Shown piece after piece: positions 1 to 8,797 of a stretch of 64,000 bases of DNA (position 1 is its first letter; every line of letters starts with the position of its first letter). Under the pieces are notes generated by a model, which did no database searches, was not told the origin of the DNA, and worked only from the letters and a program-made list of their open reading frames with translations. The stretch is taken from the NCBI GenBank assembly GCA_036378315.1, contig DASUWU010000180.1, positions 1 through 64,000 of the forward strand, read 5' to 3'. Both the position numbers and the translations under genes were made by a program. Origin of the DNA: CALAED01 sp036378315 (GTDB taxonomy: Bacteria; Actinomycetota; Actinomycetes; Streptosporangiales; Streptosporangiaceae).

Positions 1-1260
1 CTGGAGTTGACCGTTCCCACCGGGCAGGCCGAAGAGTTGGTGTTCTTGGCCGAGATCTTGCCGGGGCGGCTGCCGCACACGTGGGTCGCTCTGCGCACCG
101 GGCAGATCGACTACCACCGTGCCTGTGTCATCGCCGACGGGCTGGCCGCCCTTGACGATGAGCTGGCCGGCCGGGTGGAGGCCGAATTGATCGGCGCGGC
201 GGTCGAGGACACCACCACGTTGCTGCGCCGCCGGGTGTCCCGTGCGGTCAAACGCGCCGATCCCGACGCCGCCGCCCGGCGCACCCGACACGCCCGCGAC
301 CGGCGCCGCGTCGAGTTGTGGGACAACTGCGACGACACCTGCGACCTGGTCGGCCGGCACCTCAACAGCGTGGACGCGCACGCCATCGGTAACCGGCTCA
401 GCGCGGCCGCCCAGGCGATGCGGGCCGACGGCGACACCCGCCCCCTCGACCACATCCGTCTCGACTTGTTCCGCGATCTGCTACGCGGCATCCCGCTCCC
501 CGAGGCCACCCACCACCTGATCACCACCCCACCCACCGCCGAGGACACCAACGATCTCGACGACGCGGGTCCGACCGGCGACGGCGAAGCCGACCAGCGG
601 AGCGGCCGCCGGCAGGTCCACGACCGGCACGGCGGCCTCCACCCCGCCGACCAGACGACTGATGCCGAAGAAAACGGCCGGGAAAACGGCCGGGCGAGCG
701 GGGCCGCCCGCGCCGCGGCCGAGCAGACCAGCGCGCGGCTGGCCGCTCAGGTGGAACGGCAGATCGCCCACGCGCTCGCCGACGCGGCCGACGAACGGCT
801 CACCGGCCTGTACGAACGCGCCCGAGTCGAAGGACGACTCGACGGCATGGCCCGCATCATCAGCCAAGCCGCCGACGCCATGCGCGACGCGCTCGACCCG
901 CTGATCGACTCCTGGTGCCGCACCACCAGCCACACCACCGGGCCCACCGACGACCGCGGGCGGGCACCCCACGGCCACAACGGATACCGGCCGCCGGCGG
1001 CCCTGCAGCGGCTCATCCAGCAGCGGCACATCACCTGCGTCTACCCCTCCTGCCACCGCCGATCATGGCGCTGCGACCTCGACCACACGAAACCGTACGA
1101 CAAAGGCGGCCGGACGTGCCGCTGCAACATGGCGCCGCTCTGTAGAGCACATCACCGTGTCCTCAAACAGCACTGGCAGTGGAAACTGATCCAGCTGTGG
1201 CCCGGCCTGCTCATCTGGATGGCACCCGCCGGCACCTGGCACATCGTCCTACCCCAATGA
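1..1260 (+). CDS. DUF222 / HNH endonuclease domain protein (5' end outside window)
   Basis: The reading frame is open from the first base, so the true start lies upstream. The visible ~419 residues show the helical DUF222 (13E12-type) region followed by a low-complexity charged linker (about residues 185-245). At the C-terminus is a cysteine-rich HNH nuclease motif, with CVYPSC, CDLDHTKPYDKGG, CRCN and LCRAHHRVK-like elements that supply the metal and catalytic His/Asn residues. Such proteins occur in many copies in actinomycete genomes and are often linked to mobile DNA. Their cellular role is not established. Family assignment is firm; function beyond a probable nuclease is not. Confidence 0.85.
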   Translation: MELTVPTGQAEELVFLAEILPGRLPHTWVALRTGQIDYHRACVIADGLAALDDELAGRVEAELIGAAVEDTTTLLRRRVSRAVKRADPDAAARRTRHARDRRRVELWDNCDDTCDLVGRHLNSVDAHAIGNRLSAAAQAMRADGDTRPLDHIRLDLFRDLLRGIPLPEATHHLITTPPTAEDTNDLDDAGPTGDGEADQRSGRRQVHDRHGGLHPADQTTDAEENGRENGRASGAARAAAEQTSARLAAQVERQIAHALADAADERLTGLYERARVEGRLDGMARIISQAADAMRDALDPLIDSWCRTTSHTTGPTDDRGRAPHGHNGYRPPAALQRLIQQRHITCVYPSCHRRSWRCDLDHTKPYDKGGRTCRCNMAPLCRAHHRVLKQHWQWKLIQLWPGLLIWMAPAGTWHIVLPQ

Positions 1261-1384
1261 ACAGCCCATGGGCGTCCCCGCACACGTGAATCGAGCTGCT
1301 TGCCGGTCCCGTCACCGGCGTGATCCTGACGATCGTCCCGTGGCCGTAGGCTCGGGTACTTCGCCGGTCTGGGAGGGTTCGTCG

Positions 1385-1780
1385 GTGCCTGGATTCACGG
1401 AGCTGGTCGCACGCTTTCACGACGCGTTCGGGCTGCCCCGCCACGCGATGCCGTCGGCGCAGGTCGCCGAGGAGGTCAAGAAGCAGCGGCGGGCGCTGCT
1501 GGCGGAGGAAACGCAGGAACTCGATGACGCGATGGACGCCGGTGATCTCGTGGCGATCGCCGATGCCCTCGCGGATATCGCGTACGTGATCCACGGGACC
1601 GCGGTCACCTACGGGATCGACCTGGATCCGGTCTTCACCGAGGTCCACCGCTCGAACATGTCGAAGTTGGGCCCGGACGGGCGGCCCAAGGTGGACGCGG
1701 CCGGGAAGGTGATCAAGTCGTCGAACTACATCCGGCCGGACATTCCCGCGGTGCTGGCCCGGCAACAGCCGCTCCCCTAG
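1385..1780 (+). CDS. MazG-like / phosphoribosyl-ATP pyrophosphohydrolase-like protein
   Basis: A 131-residue all-alpha NTP pyrophosphohydrolase-type protein. It shows the EEVKKQ...EETQELDDA pattern and a later DALADIAYVIHGTA helix, which together form the acidic metal-binding site of the MazG/HisE superfamily. The C-terminal SNMSKLGPDGRPKVDAAGK-like segment is typical of the phage and actinobacterial branch that hydrolyses nucleoside triphosphates. I chose the GTG at 1385 because GGGAGGG (1371-1377) sits seven bases upstream; an in-frame ATG at 1268 would add 39 residues that do not look like protein. The gene stands alone between the HNH gene and a pseudogene pair. The exact substrate is unknown. 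Confidence 0.75.
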   Translation: MPGFTELVARFHDAFGLPRHAMPSAQVAEEVKKQRRALLAEETQELDDAMDAGDLVAIADALADIAYVIHGTAVTYGIDLDPVFTEVHRSNMSKLGPDGRPKVDAAGKVIKSSNYIRPDIPAVLARQQPLP

Positions 1781-1916
1781 CCATCGAAGCCCGCCATGTT
1801 GGCTGGCGCGGGACGTACATGACGGGTGGCCTGGGCGCGCGTCATCGCCTCGGCGTATTTCTGTTGATGCATGCGCGCGGCGATCTCGTCCGGCGCGAGC
1901 ACATCGGCCTTCGCTA

Positions 1917-2225
1917 ATGTCGCTGCGCGCCAGCGAATATCCCGGCTTCGAGGCGGGTGCGTCGAGCATTCGGGACTTCGAGACCAGATTCGACGAGAAC
2001 GCGATCCTACGGAGCAGCGACCGGATCTGCGTGTTGAGCAGATCGCCCACATCCCGGAGATGGCCGAGCGGCCCCGCGGCCTCAGCTACCTCGAGACCAC
2101 GATCGACAATCGCTTCTTCGAGAAATGACGAACTGGAGCGCTATATGGTCGGTTTCAACGGGCTATGCGCGAACGCGGCAGACATGGACGCGACCCTAAG
2201 GCACCTCAAGCGATCGATGGAGTGA
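1917..2225 (+). pseudogene. Decayed DUF5753 (Scr1-type HTH regulator) remnant
   Basis: Fragments of a DUF5753 domain appear in two reading frames. One frame gives GFEAGASSIRDFE, which matches the start of the domain. A second frame gives VEQIAHIPEMAERP and then YLETTIDNRFFEK before a stop. The first frame resumes with DELERYMVGFNGLC...LRHLKRSME, which is the usual end of the family. The N-terminal XRE helix-turn-helix and the central beta region are missing. I therefore read this as a frameshifted, internally deleted gene. The DUF397 remnant that follows immediately is its normal partner. Confidence 0.6.
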
Positions 2226-2233
2226 AAGCACCT

Positions 2234-2381
2234 ATGGACGTCCCTGAGGTCGCCTGGCGCAATAGCCGCCGGAGCGAACGACCGGCGACAACTGCGCCGA
2301 AGTGGCGACCAGCACGTGACCAGCCGGCGGGCATTCGCCCGGCTGGTCACCCGCGTCAGGCACGGTGATATGGACCTGTAA
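2234..2381 (+). pseudogene. Frameshifted DUF397 protein
   Basis: Starting at ATG 2234 the protein reads MDVPEVAWRNSRRSE, the standard DUF397 beginning. The next family motif, TTGDNCAEVATST, continues in another frame from 2278 to a stop at 2317-2319. The family C-terminus, RRAFARLVTRVRHGDMDL, is in the third frame and ends at the TAA at 2379-2381. At least two lesions and a short internal deletion are needed to explain this. DUF397 genes normally follow XRE/DUF5753 regulators, as here. The family has been described as the small partner in Scr1-like regulatory or toxin-antitoxin pairs. Confidence 0.65.
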
Positions 2382-2500
2382 GCAAGCCCGCCAGCCGATG
2401 GCCCTCGGGACCTGCATCTCCCGGGGCCCCCCGCCGGCCCGGGGTGACCTTGCCGGCCCTCCGCCGCCTACCGCACCGAACCATCCTGAGGATGATCTCG

Positions 2501-3304
2501 ATGAGCGACTCCAACCCCGCGGCCGGAGGGCCGTCCGCGTTCCACGCCGGCCAGCCGACGGAGGCCGGGATCTACGACTATCTGATCGGCGGCAGCCACC
2601 ACACCGTCGCCGACCGCGAGGCCGCGGAACGTGTCATGGAGTTCACTCCCGAAGCCAAGTACGCCGCGCTGCAGAACCGCGGTTTCCTGCGCCGCGCCGT
2701 CACCTATCTAGCCCGCCGGGGCGTGGACCAGTACCTCGACCTGGGCAGCGGCTTCCCGGCCCATGGCCAGGTCCACGAAATCGCCGCCGGGATCATTCCC
2801 GACCCCCACGTCGTCTACGTGGACCGCGACCCGGTCGTCGTCGAGCGAAGCCGTGAGATGGTCTGCGACCTTCCCAACGTGGACATCGTCGCCGGCGACC
2901 TGCGTCACCCGTGGGACATACTCGACCACCCCACCGTCAACCGCCTCATCGACTGGTCGCGCCCGGTCGCCGTCCAGTTAGTCGCCATCCTGCATTTCAT
3001 CCCCGACGAGAACGAGGCGTATGAGATCGTCGCCACCCTGCGCGAGCACATGCGCCCCGGCAGCTATCTCGTCCTCTCCCATGGCACGGGCGACGAGAAT
3101 TTCGACGCCGCGGAGGTGGCCAGCAAAGAGTGGGCCAACACCCGATCGACGGTCACTCTCCGCCCCGCGGACCAGATAGAACGCTTCTTCGCCGGCTTCG
3201 AGCTCGTCGGCCCGGGACTCGTCACCACGGTGGAATGGGGTACCAACGCTCCCCCACCCGTCAACCAGGCCCACCTCCTCTGCGCTATCGCCAGACGCCC
3301 GTAA
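2501..3304 (+). CDS. SAM-dependent methyltransferase, DUF574 family
   Basis: A 267-residue protein of the actinomycete DUF574 (PF04672) family. It has AGIYDYLIGGSHHTVADREAA near the N-terminus, a class I SAM-binding motif (LDLGSGFPAHGQVHE), VVYVDRDPVVVERS and a FELVGPGLV C-terminal segment. The substrate of these enzymes is not known. The ATG at 2501 is preferred because GAGGAT at 2488-2493 is correctly spaced; ATG 2492 and an upstream start at 2444 are also in frame. Compared with the three other copies in this window it has SHH in place of KDN in the GGKDNF motif, so it is the most diverged of the four. Confidence 0.85.
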   Translation: MSDSNPAAGGPSAFHAGQPTEAGIYDYLIGGSHHTVADREAAERVMEFTPEAKYAALQNRGFLRRAVTYLARRGVDQYLDLGSGFPAHGQVHEIAAGIIPDPHVVYVDRDPVVVERSREMVCDLPNVDIVAGDLRHPWDILDHPTVNRLIDWSRPVAVQLVAILHFIPDENEAYEIVATLREHMRPGSYLVLSHGTGDENFDAAEVASKEWANTRSTVTLRPADQIERFFAGFELVGPGLVTTVEWGTNAPPPVNQAHLLCAIARRP

Positions 3305-3354
3305 CCAGGCACGTGGCCGTCTCGTAGTTCTTGGCGGCGCATATCCATCCGACA

Positions 3355-3404
3355 AGGTCGCCTCAGGCTCGTCCCGCCGCAGGCGGTGAGCATGGAGGCG
3401 ACCT
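3355..3404. terminator. Nested hairpin between convergent genes
   Basis: AGGTCGCCTC (3355-3364) pairs perfectly with GAGGCGACCT (3395-3404). Inside the loop GCTC pairs with GAGC and CCGCC (3374-3378) pairs with GGCGG (3382-3386). The structure lies between the stop codons of two convergent genes, which suits a bidirectional terminator. There is no T-run, as is common in high-GC actinomycetes. Confidence 0.55.
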
Positions 3405-3422
3405 CGCCGGAGACCTTCCTCG

Positions 3423-5330
3423 TCAGTGGGCGACGTCGGCGGCCGACAGCTTCGACGTGACCGGGTGGGCGTCGGTGAAGTCGGACGGGCTCGGCGTCCA
3501 CGGGCGGGTGGCCGCGGTCTGCGCGGGGGCGTGCCCTGCCGCCCGCACCACCGCGGCCGACTCGGCGGCCGGCACGGTGCCGCAGGCGGGGGTGGCCGGT
3601 GCGGCGGCGGTCGTGCCGCCGACCCGCACCGCCTGCCGGTAGGCCGACTGGTGACCATGCCGGTCCACGACGACCAGCTTGACGTCGGCGAACGTCGGCG
3701 CTGCGTAGGTGTGCGAGACCTGGCGGCCGGTGGCCACCGTGCCGTCGCCGAAGTCCCAGAAGTACGCGAGCCGTCCGCTACGACCGGCGTCGGCGCTGAA
3801 CGACGCGTCGAAGTCGACCGTCATGCCGCTGCCGGGGTGCACCGGTGTGGTCTCGAAGTAGGCGACAGGGCCGCGCGGGCGCGCCACGGCGCCGCCGTAC
3901 TCGGGCCTGGCCACGAGGTAGTCGGTCCACGTCGACGGCAGCTCGAGCGCCCTGCGCAGCTCTTCGCTCGGCGCGTTGAGCCCGGCCACGCCGTGCGGCG
4001 TGCCCGACGCCCAGTAGTTGAGGTGCTGGATGTCGTCGACGAGCGTGTCGTATCCCGCGTACTGCCTGATCACCGGCTTGTTCGTGTAGTTGGCCGGATA
4101 CGGGTTCTCGACGTCGTTGCTGTCGAACGCGCCGAGCACGCCGTAGCCGGGGATGCCGCGCGCGACGAACGGCACCTGGTCGGTCCTGCCCAGCTTGTCG
4201 TCCTGCACCGGCGAGAACCGCTGCTGGTCCTCCGGGGTGTAGGCGGGCACGCTCCGCTTGGGGTTGGTGCCGGCCCGCAGGTTGGCCATGAGCAGCGGGT
4301 TCTCCATCGGCACCTGGAAGCCGTACTTGCGGCCGAGCGTCTGGAACGCCTCGGTGACCGAGTCATTGAGTGCCGCCCGGAAGGCCTTGATGGCCGGCAG
4401 GTTGGCCTCGATGTTCTTGAAGTCGTCACCGTTGTAGACGTTGTTGGGTTCCAGCGGCGAGGCGTTGATGTTCGTGAACCACGGGCCGACGCCGCCGTTC
4501 CTCAGGTCGTTGAAGTAGTGGTCGGTGCCCCAGTGCAGCGCCGGGTACTCCAGGCCGTTCTGGTCCATGTTGGCCACCAGGACGTACTGGCCCTGCGCCC
4601 CCTCGGGGATCAGGTTGGCCGCGTAGAAGAACGAGCCGTTGAGCCCGGTCTCCTCGGCGTCGAAGAGCCCGATCTTGATGGTCCTGGCCGGCCAGGTGTG
4701 GTTCGCGTCCCACCAGCGCAGCAGCGCCTGGAACTCGGCCATCCCCATGGTGACGCCGCTCGTGTCGTCGTACGCAGAACCGTTTCCCAGGTTGGAGGAG
4801 TTGAGCCGCGCCATGGCGCCGGTGAAGTCTCCCTGGTCGATCAGGTCGGCGACCCGGGTACTGGACGGCGTGCTGTCGGGGTGGCTGGCGAGCAGGACCC
4901 GCTGGCCGGGGCAGGCCGCGCCGGGGATGGTCACCTCGGCGACGTCGGAGTCGTACGGGAACCCGGTCACGCGGAAGTAGTGGTCGCTGACCTTGAGGAA
5001 GGCCGCCATCGGCCCCATCGCCCGCGGCGAGGTCAGCTGCTGCTTCCAGGCGGCGTAGAACTCCTGCCACCCGTTGACGTTGGGCGGCAGGTTGTCCGGC
5101 GACGCCGGGTTCTGCGGCGGCCCGTCCAGACCCGACGCGCGGAAGACGTACGTCGAGCTCATCTCATACAGCTGCCGGTAGAGGTAGCCGGTGTCGATGA
5201 CGGGACGGTCCTGGCCCTTGGCCGCGCGGTCCGCCTGGGCCACGCTGCCCGGCAAGACGGATGCCGAGGCCAGCGCCAATCCCATGACGATCATAAGCGC
5301 GATCCGCAGGTACGACTGTCGTAGTCGCAT
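3423..5330 (-). CDS. Secreted M28-family metallopeptidase with PKD domain
   Basis: A 635-residue exported zinc peptidase. A classical signal peptide (MRLRQSYLRIALMIVMGLAL..., cleavage near AQA-D) precedes an M28 catalytic domain. Likely zinc ligands and catalytic residues are visible in ASHPDST, AYDDTSGV, DAEETGLNGS and NMDQNG, with a C-terminal THP-type PHGVAGLN histidine. A PKD-like beta domain follows (VDFDASFSADAG...YFWDFGDGT...VSHTY). M28 enzymes are aminopeptidases or carboxypeptidases; the PKD domain probably binds the substrate or the cell surface. The start at 5330 has AGGAG seven bases upstream; a longer frame to 5366 would bury the signal peptide. About 285 bases with no recognisable feature separate it from pflA upstream. 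Confidence 0.85.
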   Translation of the reverse strand: MRLRQSYLRIALMIVMGLALASASVLPGSVAQADRAAKGQDRPVIDTGYLYRQLYEMSSTYVFRASGLDGPPQNPASPDNLPPNVNGWQEFYAAWKQQLTSPRAMGPMAAFLKVSDHYFRVTGFPYDSDVAEVTIPGAACPGQRVLLASHPDSTPSSTRVADLIDQGDFTGAMARLNSSNLGNGSAYDDTSGVTMGMAEFQALLRWWDANHTWPARTIKIGLFDAEETGLNGSFFYAANLIPEGAQGQYVLVANMDQNGLEYPALHWGTDHYFNDLRNGGVGPWFTNINASPLEPNNVYNGDDFKNIEANLPAIKAFRAALNDSVTEAFQTLGRKYGFQVPMENPLLMANLRAGTNPKRSVPAYTPEDQQRFSPVQDDKLGRTDQVPFVARGIPGYGVLGAFDSNDVENPYPANYTNKPVIRQYAGYDTLVDDIQHLNYWASGTPHGVAGLNAPSEELRRALELPSTWTDYLVARPEYGGAVARPRGPVAYFETTPVHPGSGMTVDFDASFSADAGRSGRLAYFWDFGDGTVATGRQVSHTYAAPTFADVKLVVVDRHGHQSAYRQAVRVGGTTAAAPATPACGTVPAAESAAVVRAAGHAPAQTAATRPWTPSPSDFTDAHPVTSKLSAADVAH

Positions 5331-5616
5331 GGCAGCTCCTGTCGCAGATTCGGTTGCACGATCCATCGGACGGCCGGGACTCCCGTCCCGGCAGCGGCCG
5401 AAATATCGTCGTCACCGCGACCGGGCGCGACCCCAAATGGGGCAAAACGCCCAATCGACGAGGCGCTGCAGCGAACTGGACTCTAGTACCCCTCGCGCCC
5501 GCGGGACAGGCCCGCCGTCGCGCGACCTCCTCCCCCGAAAGGGCCGGATGTGGCCGCGGTTTCGCGGTTTACCGGGCAACCGCACCGCGAGTGAGCCGTA
5601 CGGTCGGGGGCGCCGG

Positions 5617-6390
5617 TCAGCGGCTGGAGACGCCGTGGGCACGGAACCTGGCGTGCACCCTGGCGAGCAGCTCGGGGCCCGGGGGCGCCACGCCGGCGAG
5701 GCGGAACGGGATGCCGAGCCGCTCGTACTTGGCCGCGCCCAGCCGGTGGAACGGCAGGACGTCCACGTGCTCGACGTTCGGCAGCGTCGCGACGAACGCC
5801 GCGACGCCGTCCACGTCGGCATCGCCGTCGGTGAGGCCGGGGACGAGCACGAACCGCACCCACACCGGGCGGCCGAGCGCGGCGAGCCGCCGGGCGAACC
5901 GCAGCGTCGGCGCGACCTCCCCGCCGGTCAGGTGGCGGTACGTCCCTGGCTCCCACGCCTTGATGTCGAGCAGGACCAGATCGGTGTCGGCGAGCAGCGC
6001 GTCGCTCGCCCGGTCGCCGAGATAACCGGAGGTGTCGAGCGCGGTGTGCAGGCCGAGCTCGCGGGAGCGGCGCAGCAGCTCCGCCGTGAAGGCGGGCTGC
6101 AGCAGCGGCTCACCGCCGCTGACCGTGACGCCGCCGCCGGCGACCGAGATGAACCGGCGGTACTTCTCGAGCTCGGCCATGACCTCGTCGGCCGTGACCC
6201 GCCGGCTGTCGCGCATCCGCCAGGTGTCTGGGTTGTGGCAGTACAGGCAGCGCAACGGGCAGCCGCCGGTGAACACGACGAACCTGGTCCCCGGGCCGTC
6301 CACGCCGGTGGACAGGTCCCACGAGTGGACGGCGCCGGCGACGGCGGCCGCCCGGTCCGGATCGCGGACGGGCGCGAGGACGGCGGTCAC
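5617..6390 (-). CDS. pflA: Pyruvate formate-lyase activating enzyme
   Basis: A 257-residue radical SAM enzyme that abstracts a hydrogen from the glycine of pyruvate formate-lyase to create the glycyl radical. The [4Fe-4S] cluster motif CPLRCLYC (Cys44, Cys48, Cys51) and the GGGVTVSGGEPLLQ segment are diagnostic of PflA. The GTG start overlaps the pflB stop codon by four bases (GTGA), so the two are translationally coupled and lie in one leftward operon. Length and motifs are normal for the family. Confidence 0.93.
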   Translation of the reverse strand: MTAVLAPVRDPDRAAAVAGAVHSWDLSTGVDGPGTRFVVFTGGCPLRCLYCHNPDTWRMRDSRRVTADEVMAELEKYRRFISVAGGGVTVSGGEPLLQPAFTAELLRRSRELGLHTALDTSGYLGDRASDALLADTDLVLLDIKAWEPGTYRHLTGGEVAPTLRFARRLAALGRPVWVRFVLVPGLTDGDADVDGVAAFVATLPNVEHVDVLPFHRLGAAKYERLGIPFRLAGVAPPGPELLARVHARFRAHGVSSR

Positions 6391-8693
6391 AGCGACTCGT
6401 GGAAGGTCCGGTTGACCACGTCGCGCTGCTGCTCCGGGGTCAGGCGGACGAAGTTGACCGCGTACCCCGACACCCGGATGGTGAGCTGGGGATAGCGCTC
6501 CGGGTGCGCCATGGCGTCCAGCAGCGTGGCTCGGTCGAGCACGTTGACGTTCATGTGGAAACCGCCCGCGTCGGCGTAGCCGTCGAGCACCCCGGCCAGG
6601 TTGTCGATCCGTTCCTCCGCCGAGCGGCCCAGCCCCGCCGGGGTGACCGTCTCGGTGAGCGAGATACCGTCACGGGCCCGGTCGTAGGGAATCGTGGCCA
6701 CGGACAGCGCGGCGGCGACCATGCCGTGCCGGTCGCGCCCGTTCATCGGGTTGGCGCCCGGCGCGAACGGCTCGCCGGCGCGGCGGCCGTCGGGCGTGTT
6801 GCCGGTGTGCCTGCCGTACACCACGTTCGAGGTGATGGTGAGCACCGACAGGGTGTGCTCGGCGTCCCGGTACGCCGGCCGCCGGCGCAGCTTGTCCATG
6901 AAGGTCTCCACCAGGTCGACCGCGATCCGGTCGGCGCGTTCGTCGTGGTTGCCGTACGCCGGATAGTCGCCGTCGACCTCGTAGTCGACCGCGAGCCCGG
7001 TCCCGTCCCTGATCACCCTGACGTCGGCGTACTTGATCGCCGAGAGGCTGTCGGCGGCCACCGAGAGTCCGGCGATGCCGCAGGCGAGCGCCCGCGCCAC
7101 GGGGTAGTCGTGCAGGGCCATCTCGATACGCTCGTAGGCGTACTTGTCGTGCATGTAGTGAATGATGTTGAGCGCGTCGACGTACGTGGAGGCCAGCCAG
7201 TCGAGCATCGCGTCGAACGCGGCCCGCACCTCCGTGTACTCCAACCGCTCCCCCGTGAGCGGCGGCCGCACCGAAGCCGGCGCGACCTGCTCGCCGGTCA
7301 GCTCGTCCCGGCCGCCGTTGATCGCGTACAGCAGCGCCTTGGCGAGGTTGACCCGGGCGCCGAAGAACTGCATCCGCCGGCCGACCTCCATGGCGGACAC
7401 GCAGCAGGCGATCGCCGCGTCGTCGCCGAGCCGCGGCCTGATCAGATCGTCGTTCTCGTACTGCACCGAGCTGGTCTCGATCGAGACCCGGGCGCAGAAC
7501 CGCTTGAACGGCGCCGGCAGCGACGTCGACCACAGCACGGTGAGGTTCGGCTCCGGCGCGGGGCCCAGGTTGTAGAGGGTCTGCAGGTAGCGGTACGACG
7601 TCCGCGTCACCAGCGGCCGCCCGTCGGCGCCCATCCCGCCGATCGCCTCGGTCACCCACGTCGGGTCGCCGGAGAACAGCTCGTCGTACTCGGGCGTGCG
7701 CAGGAACCGCACGATCCGCAGCTTGATCACGAGGTCGTCGATGAGCTCCTGCGCGCGGGTCTCGTCGATGCGGCCGGCGCGGAGGTCACGGCTCAGGTAG
7801 ATGTCGAGGAACGTGGAGGTGCGACCCAGCGACATCGCCGCGCCGTTCTGCTCCTTGGCCGCCGCCAGGTAGCCGAAGTACAGCCACTGGATCGCCTCGC
7901 GCGCGTCCCGGGCCGGCGCCGAGATGTCGTACCCGTACGCGGCCGCCATCCGCTTGAGCTCGCGCAGCGCCCGCACCTGCTCGGCAAGCTCCTCGCGGTC
8001 GCGGATCACTGCCTCGGTGGCCGGCCGGTCGTCGAGCCCCCGCCGGTCGGCCTCCTTGGCCTCGATCAGCCGGTCCACGCCGTACAGCGCGACCCGCCGG
8101 TAGTCGCCGATGATGCGGCCGCGCCCGTACGCGTCGGGCAGCCCGGTGATGATGTGCGAGCGGCGGGCCCGCCGGATCGCCGGGGTGTAGGCGTCGAAGA
8201 CGCCGTCGTTGTGGGTCTTGCGGTAGGTCGTGAAGATGGTGCGGACGGCGGGGTCGAGCTCGCGGCCGTAGGCGGCCAGGCCGCCCTCGACCATGCGCAG
8301 GCCGCCGTTCGGCATGATGGCGCGGCGGAGCGGCGCGTCCGTCTGCAGCCCGACGATCAGCTCGCGGTCGCGGTCGATGTAGCCGGGGGCGTGCGAGGTG
8401 ATCGACGACGGCGTCGAGGCGTCGACGTCGTAGATGCCGCGGCGCCGCTCCTCGGGGAACAACGCGCTCACCCGCCGCCATACCGCGCGGGTGCGCTCGG
8501 TGGGCCCGGCGAGGAAGGACGCGTCGCCCTCGTACGGCGTGTGGTTCGCCTGGATGAACGCGCGGACGTCGATCCGGTCGCGCCAGGCGGCACCGCGGAA
8601 CCCCCGCCACGCCGCCGGTCCTCCCGACGCCGCACCCGGCTCGATCCCCGCACCGGTCGCGTCCCGGACAGCGGCCCCGATCACCGTCATCAT
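6387..8693 (-). CDS. pflB: Formate C-acetyltransferase (pyruvate formate-lyase)
   Basis: A 768-residue glycyl-radical enzyme that converts pyruvate and CoA to acetyl-CoA and formate. The active-site cysteine pair is seen in AIACCVSAMEVG and the glycyl radical site in RVSGYAVNF (Gly743), 25 residues from the C-terminus, as in the E. coli enzyme. The N-terminal PFL domain is full length. Start: ATG-ATG at 8693/8690 with GGAGGT upstream. It is followed directly by its activase and preceded by a CoA-transferase-like gene. The radical enzyme is oxygen sensitive, so expression is probably limited to low oxygen; the 104-base gap upstream holds candidate operators. Confidence 0.95.
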   Translation of the reverse strand: MMTVIGAAVRDATGAGIEPGAASGGPAAWRGFRGAAWRDRIDVRAFIQANHTPYEGDASFLAGPTERTRAVWRRVSALFPEERRRGIYDVDASTPSSITSHAPGYIDRDRELIVGLQTDAPLRRAIMPNGGLRMVEGGLAAYGRELDPAVRTIFTTYRKTHNDGVFDAYTPAIRRARRSHIITGLPDAYGRGRIIGDYRRVALYGVDRLIEAKEADRRGLDDRPATEAVIRDREELAEQVRALRELKRMAAAYGYDISAPARDAREAIQWLYFGYLAAAKEQNGAAMSLGRTSTFLDIYLSRDLRAGRIDETRAQELIDDLVIKLRIVRFLRTPEYDELFSGDPTWVTEAIGGMGADGRPLVTRTSYRYLQTLYNLGPAPEPNLTVLWSTSLPAPFKRFCARVSIETSSVQYENDDLIRPRLGDDAAIACCVSAMEVGRRMQFFGARVNLAKALLYAINGGRDELTGEQVAPASVRPPLTGERLEYTEVRAAFDAMLDWLASTYVDALNIIHYMHDKYAYERIEMALHDYPVARALACGIAGLSVAADSLSAIKYADVRVIRDGTGLAVDYEVDGDYPAYGNHDERADRIAVDLVETFMDKLRRRPAYRDAEHTLSVLTITSNVVYGRHTGNTPDGRRAGEPFAPGANPMNGRDRHGMVAAALSVATIPYDRARDGISLTETVTPAGLGRSAEERIDNLAGVLDGYADAGGFHMNVNVLDRATLLDAMAHPERYPQLTIRVSGYAVNFVRLTPEQQRDVVNRTFHESL

Positions 8694-8738
8694 TACCTTG
8701 TACCTCCGTACGTCCCTGTCACCTCCACTATCGGCCGG

Positions 8739-8754
8739 AGTGGTCTAGACCACT
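8739..8754. promoter_or_regulatory. Perfect 16-bp palindrome upstream of pflB
   Basis: AGTGGTCTAGACCACT is an exact dyad with no spacer, centred about 55 bases upstream of the pflB start codon. Its position suggests an operator for a dimeric regulator. A terminator for the upstream gene is possible but the stem has no loop. Confidence 0.45.
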
Positions 8755-8794
8755 GGGGCCGAAGGTCCCACCTCGCCCGGCGGGAGGTCCCACC
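8755..8794. promoter_or_regulatory. DosR/DevR-like box and repeated AGGTCCCACC upstream of pflB
   Basis: On the minus strand 8755-8769 reads GGGACCTTCGGCCCC, close to the GGGAC-N4-GTCCC core of the mycobacterial DosR (DevR) hypoxia box with one change in the right arm. AGGTCCCACC occurs twice in direct orientation (8763-8772 and 8785-8794). No DosR-type regulator gene is visible in the window, so the assignment rests on pattern similarity and on the anaerobic nature of the gene. Confidence 0.35.
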
Positions 8795-8797
8795 GGG

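Noticed and set aside
1777..2052. Minus-strand frame with LAPDEIAARMHQQKYAEAM-like helix
   Set aside because: It looks somewhat protein-like and could be an inverted scrap of a DUF5753 gene, but no start or family match supports it, and the plus strand carries better evidence.
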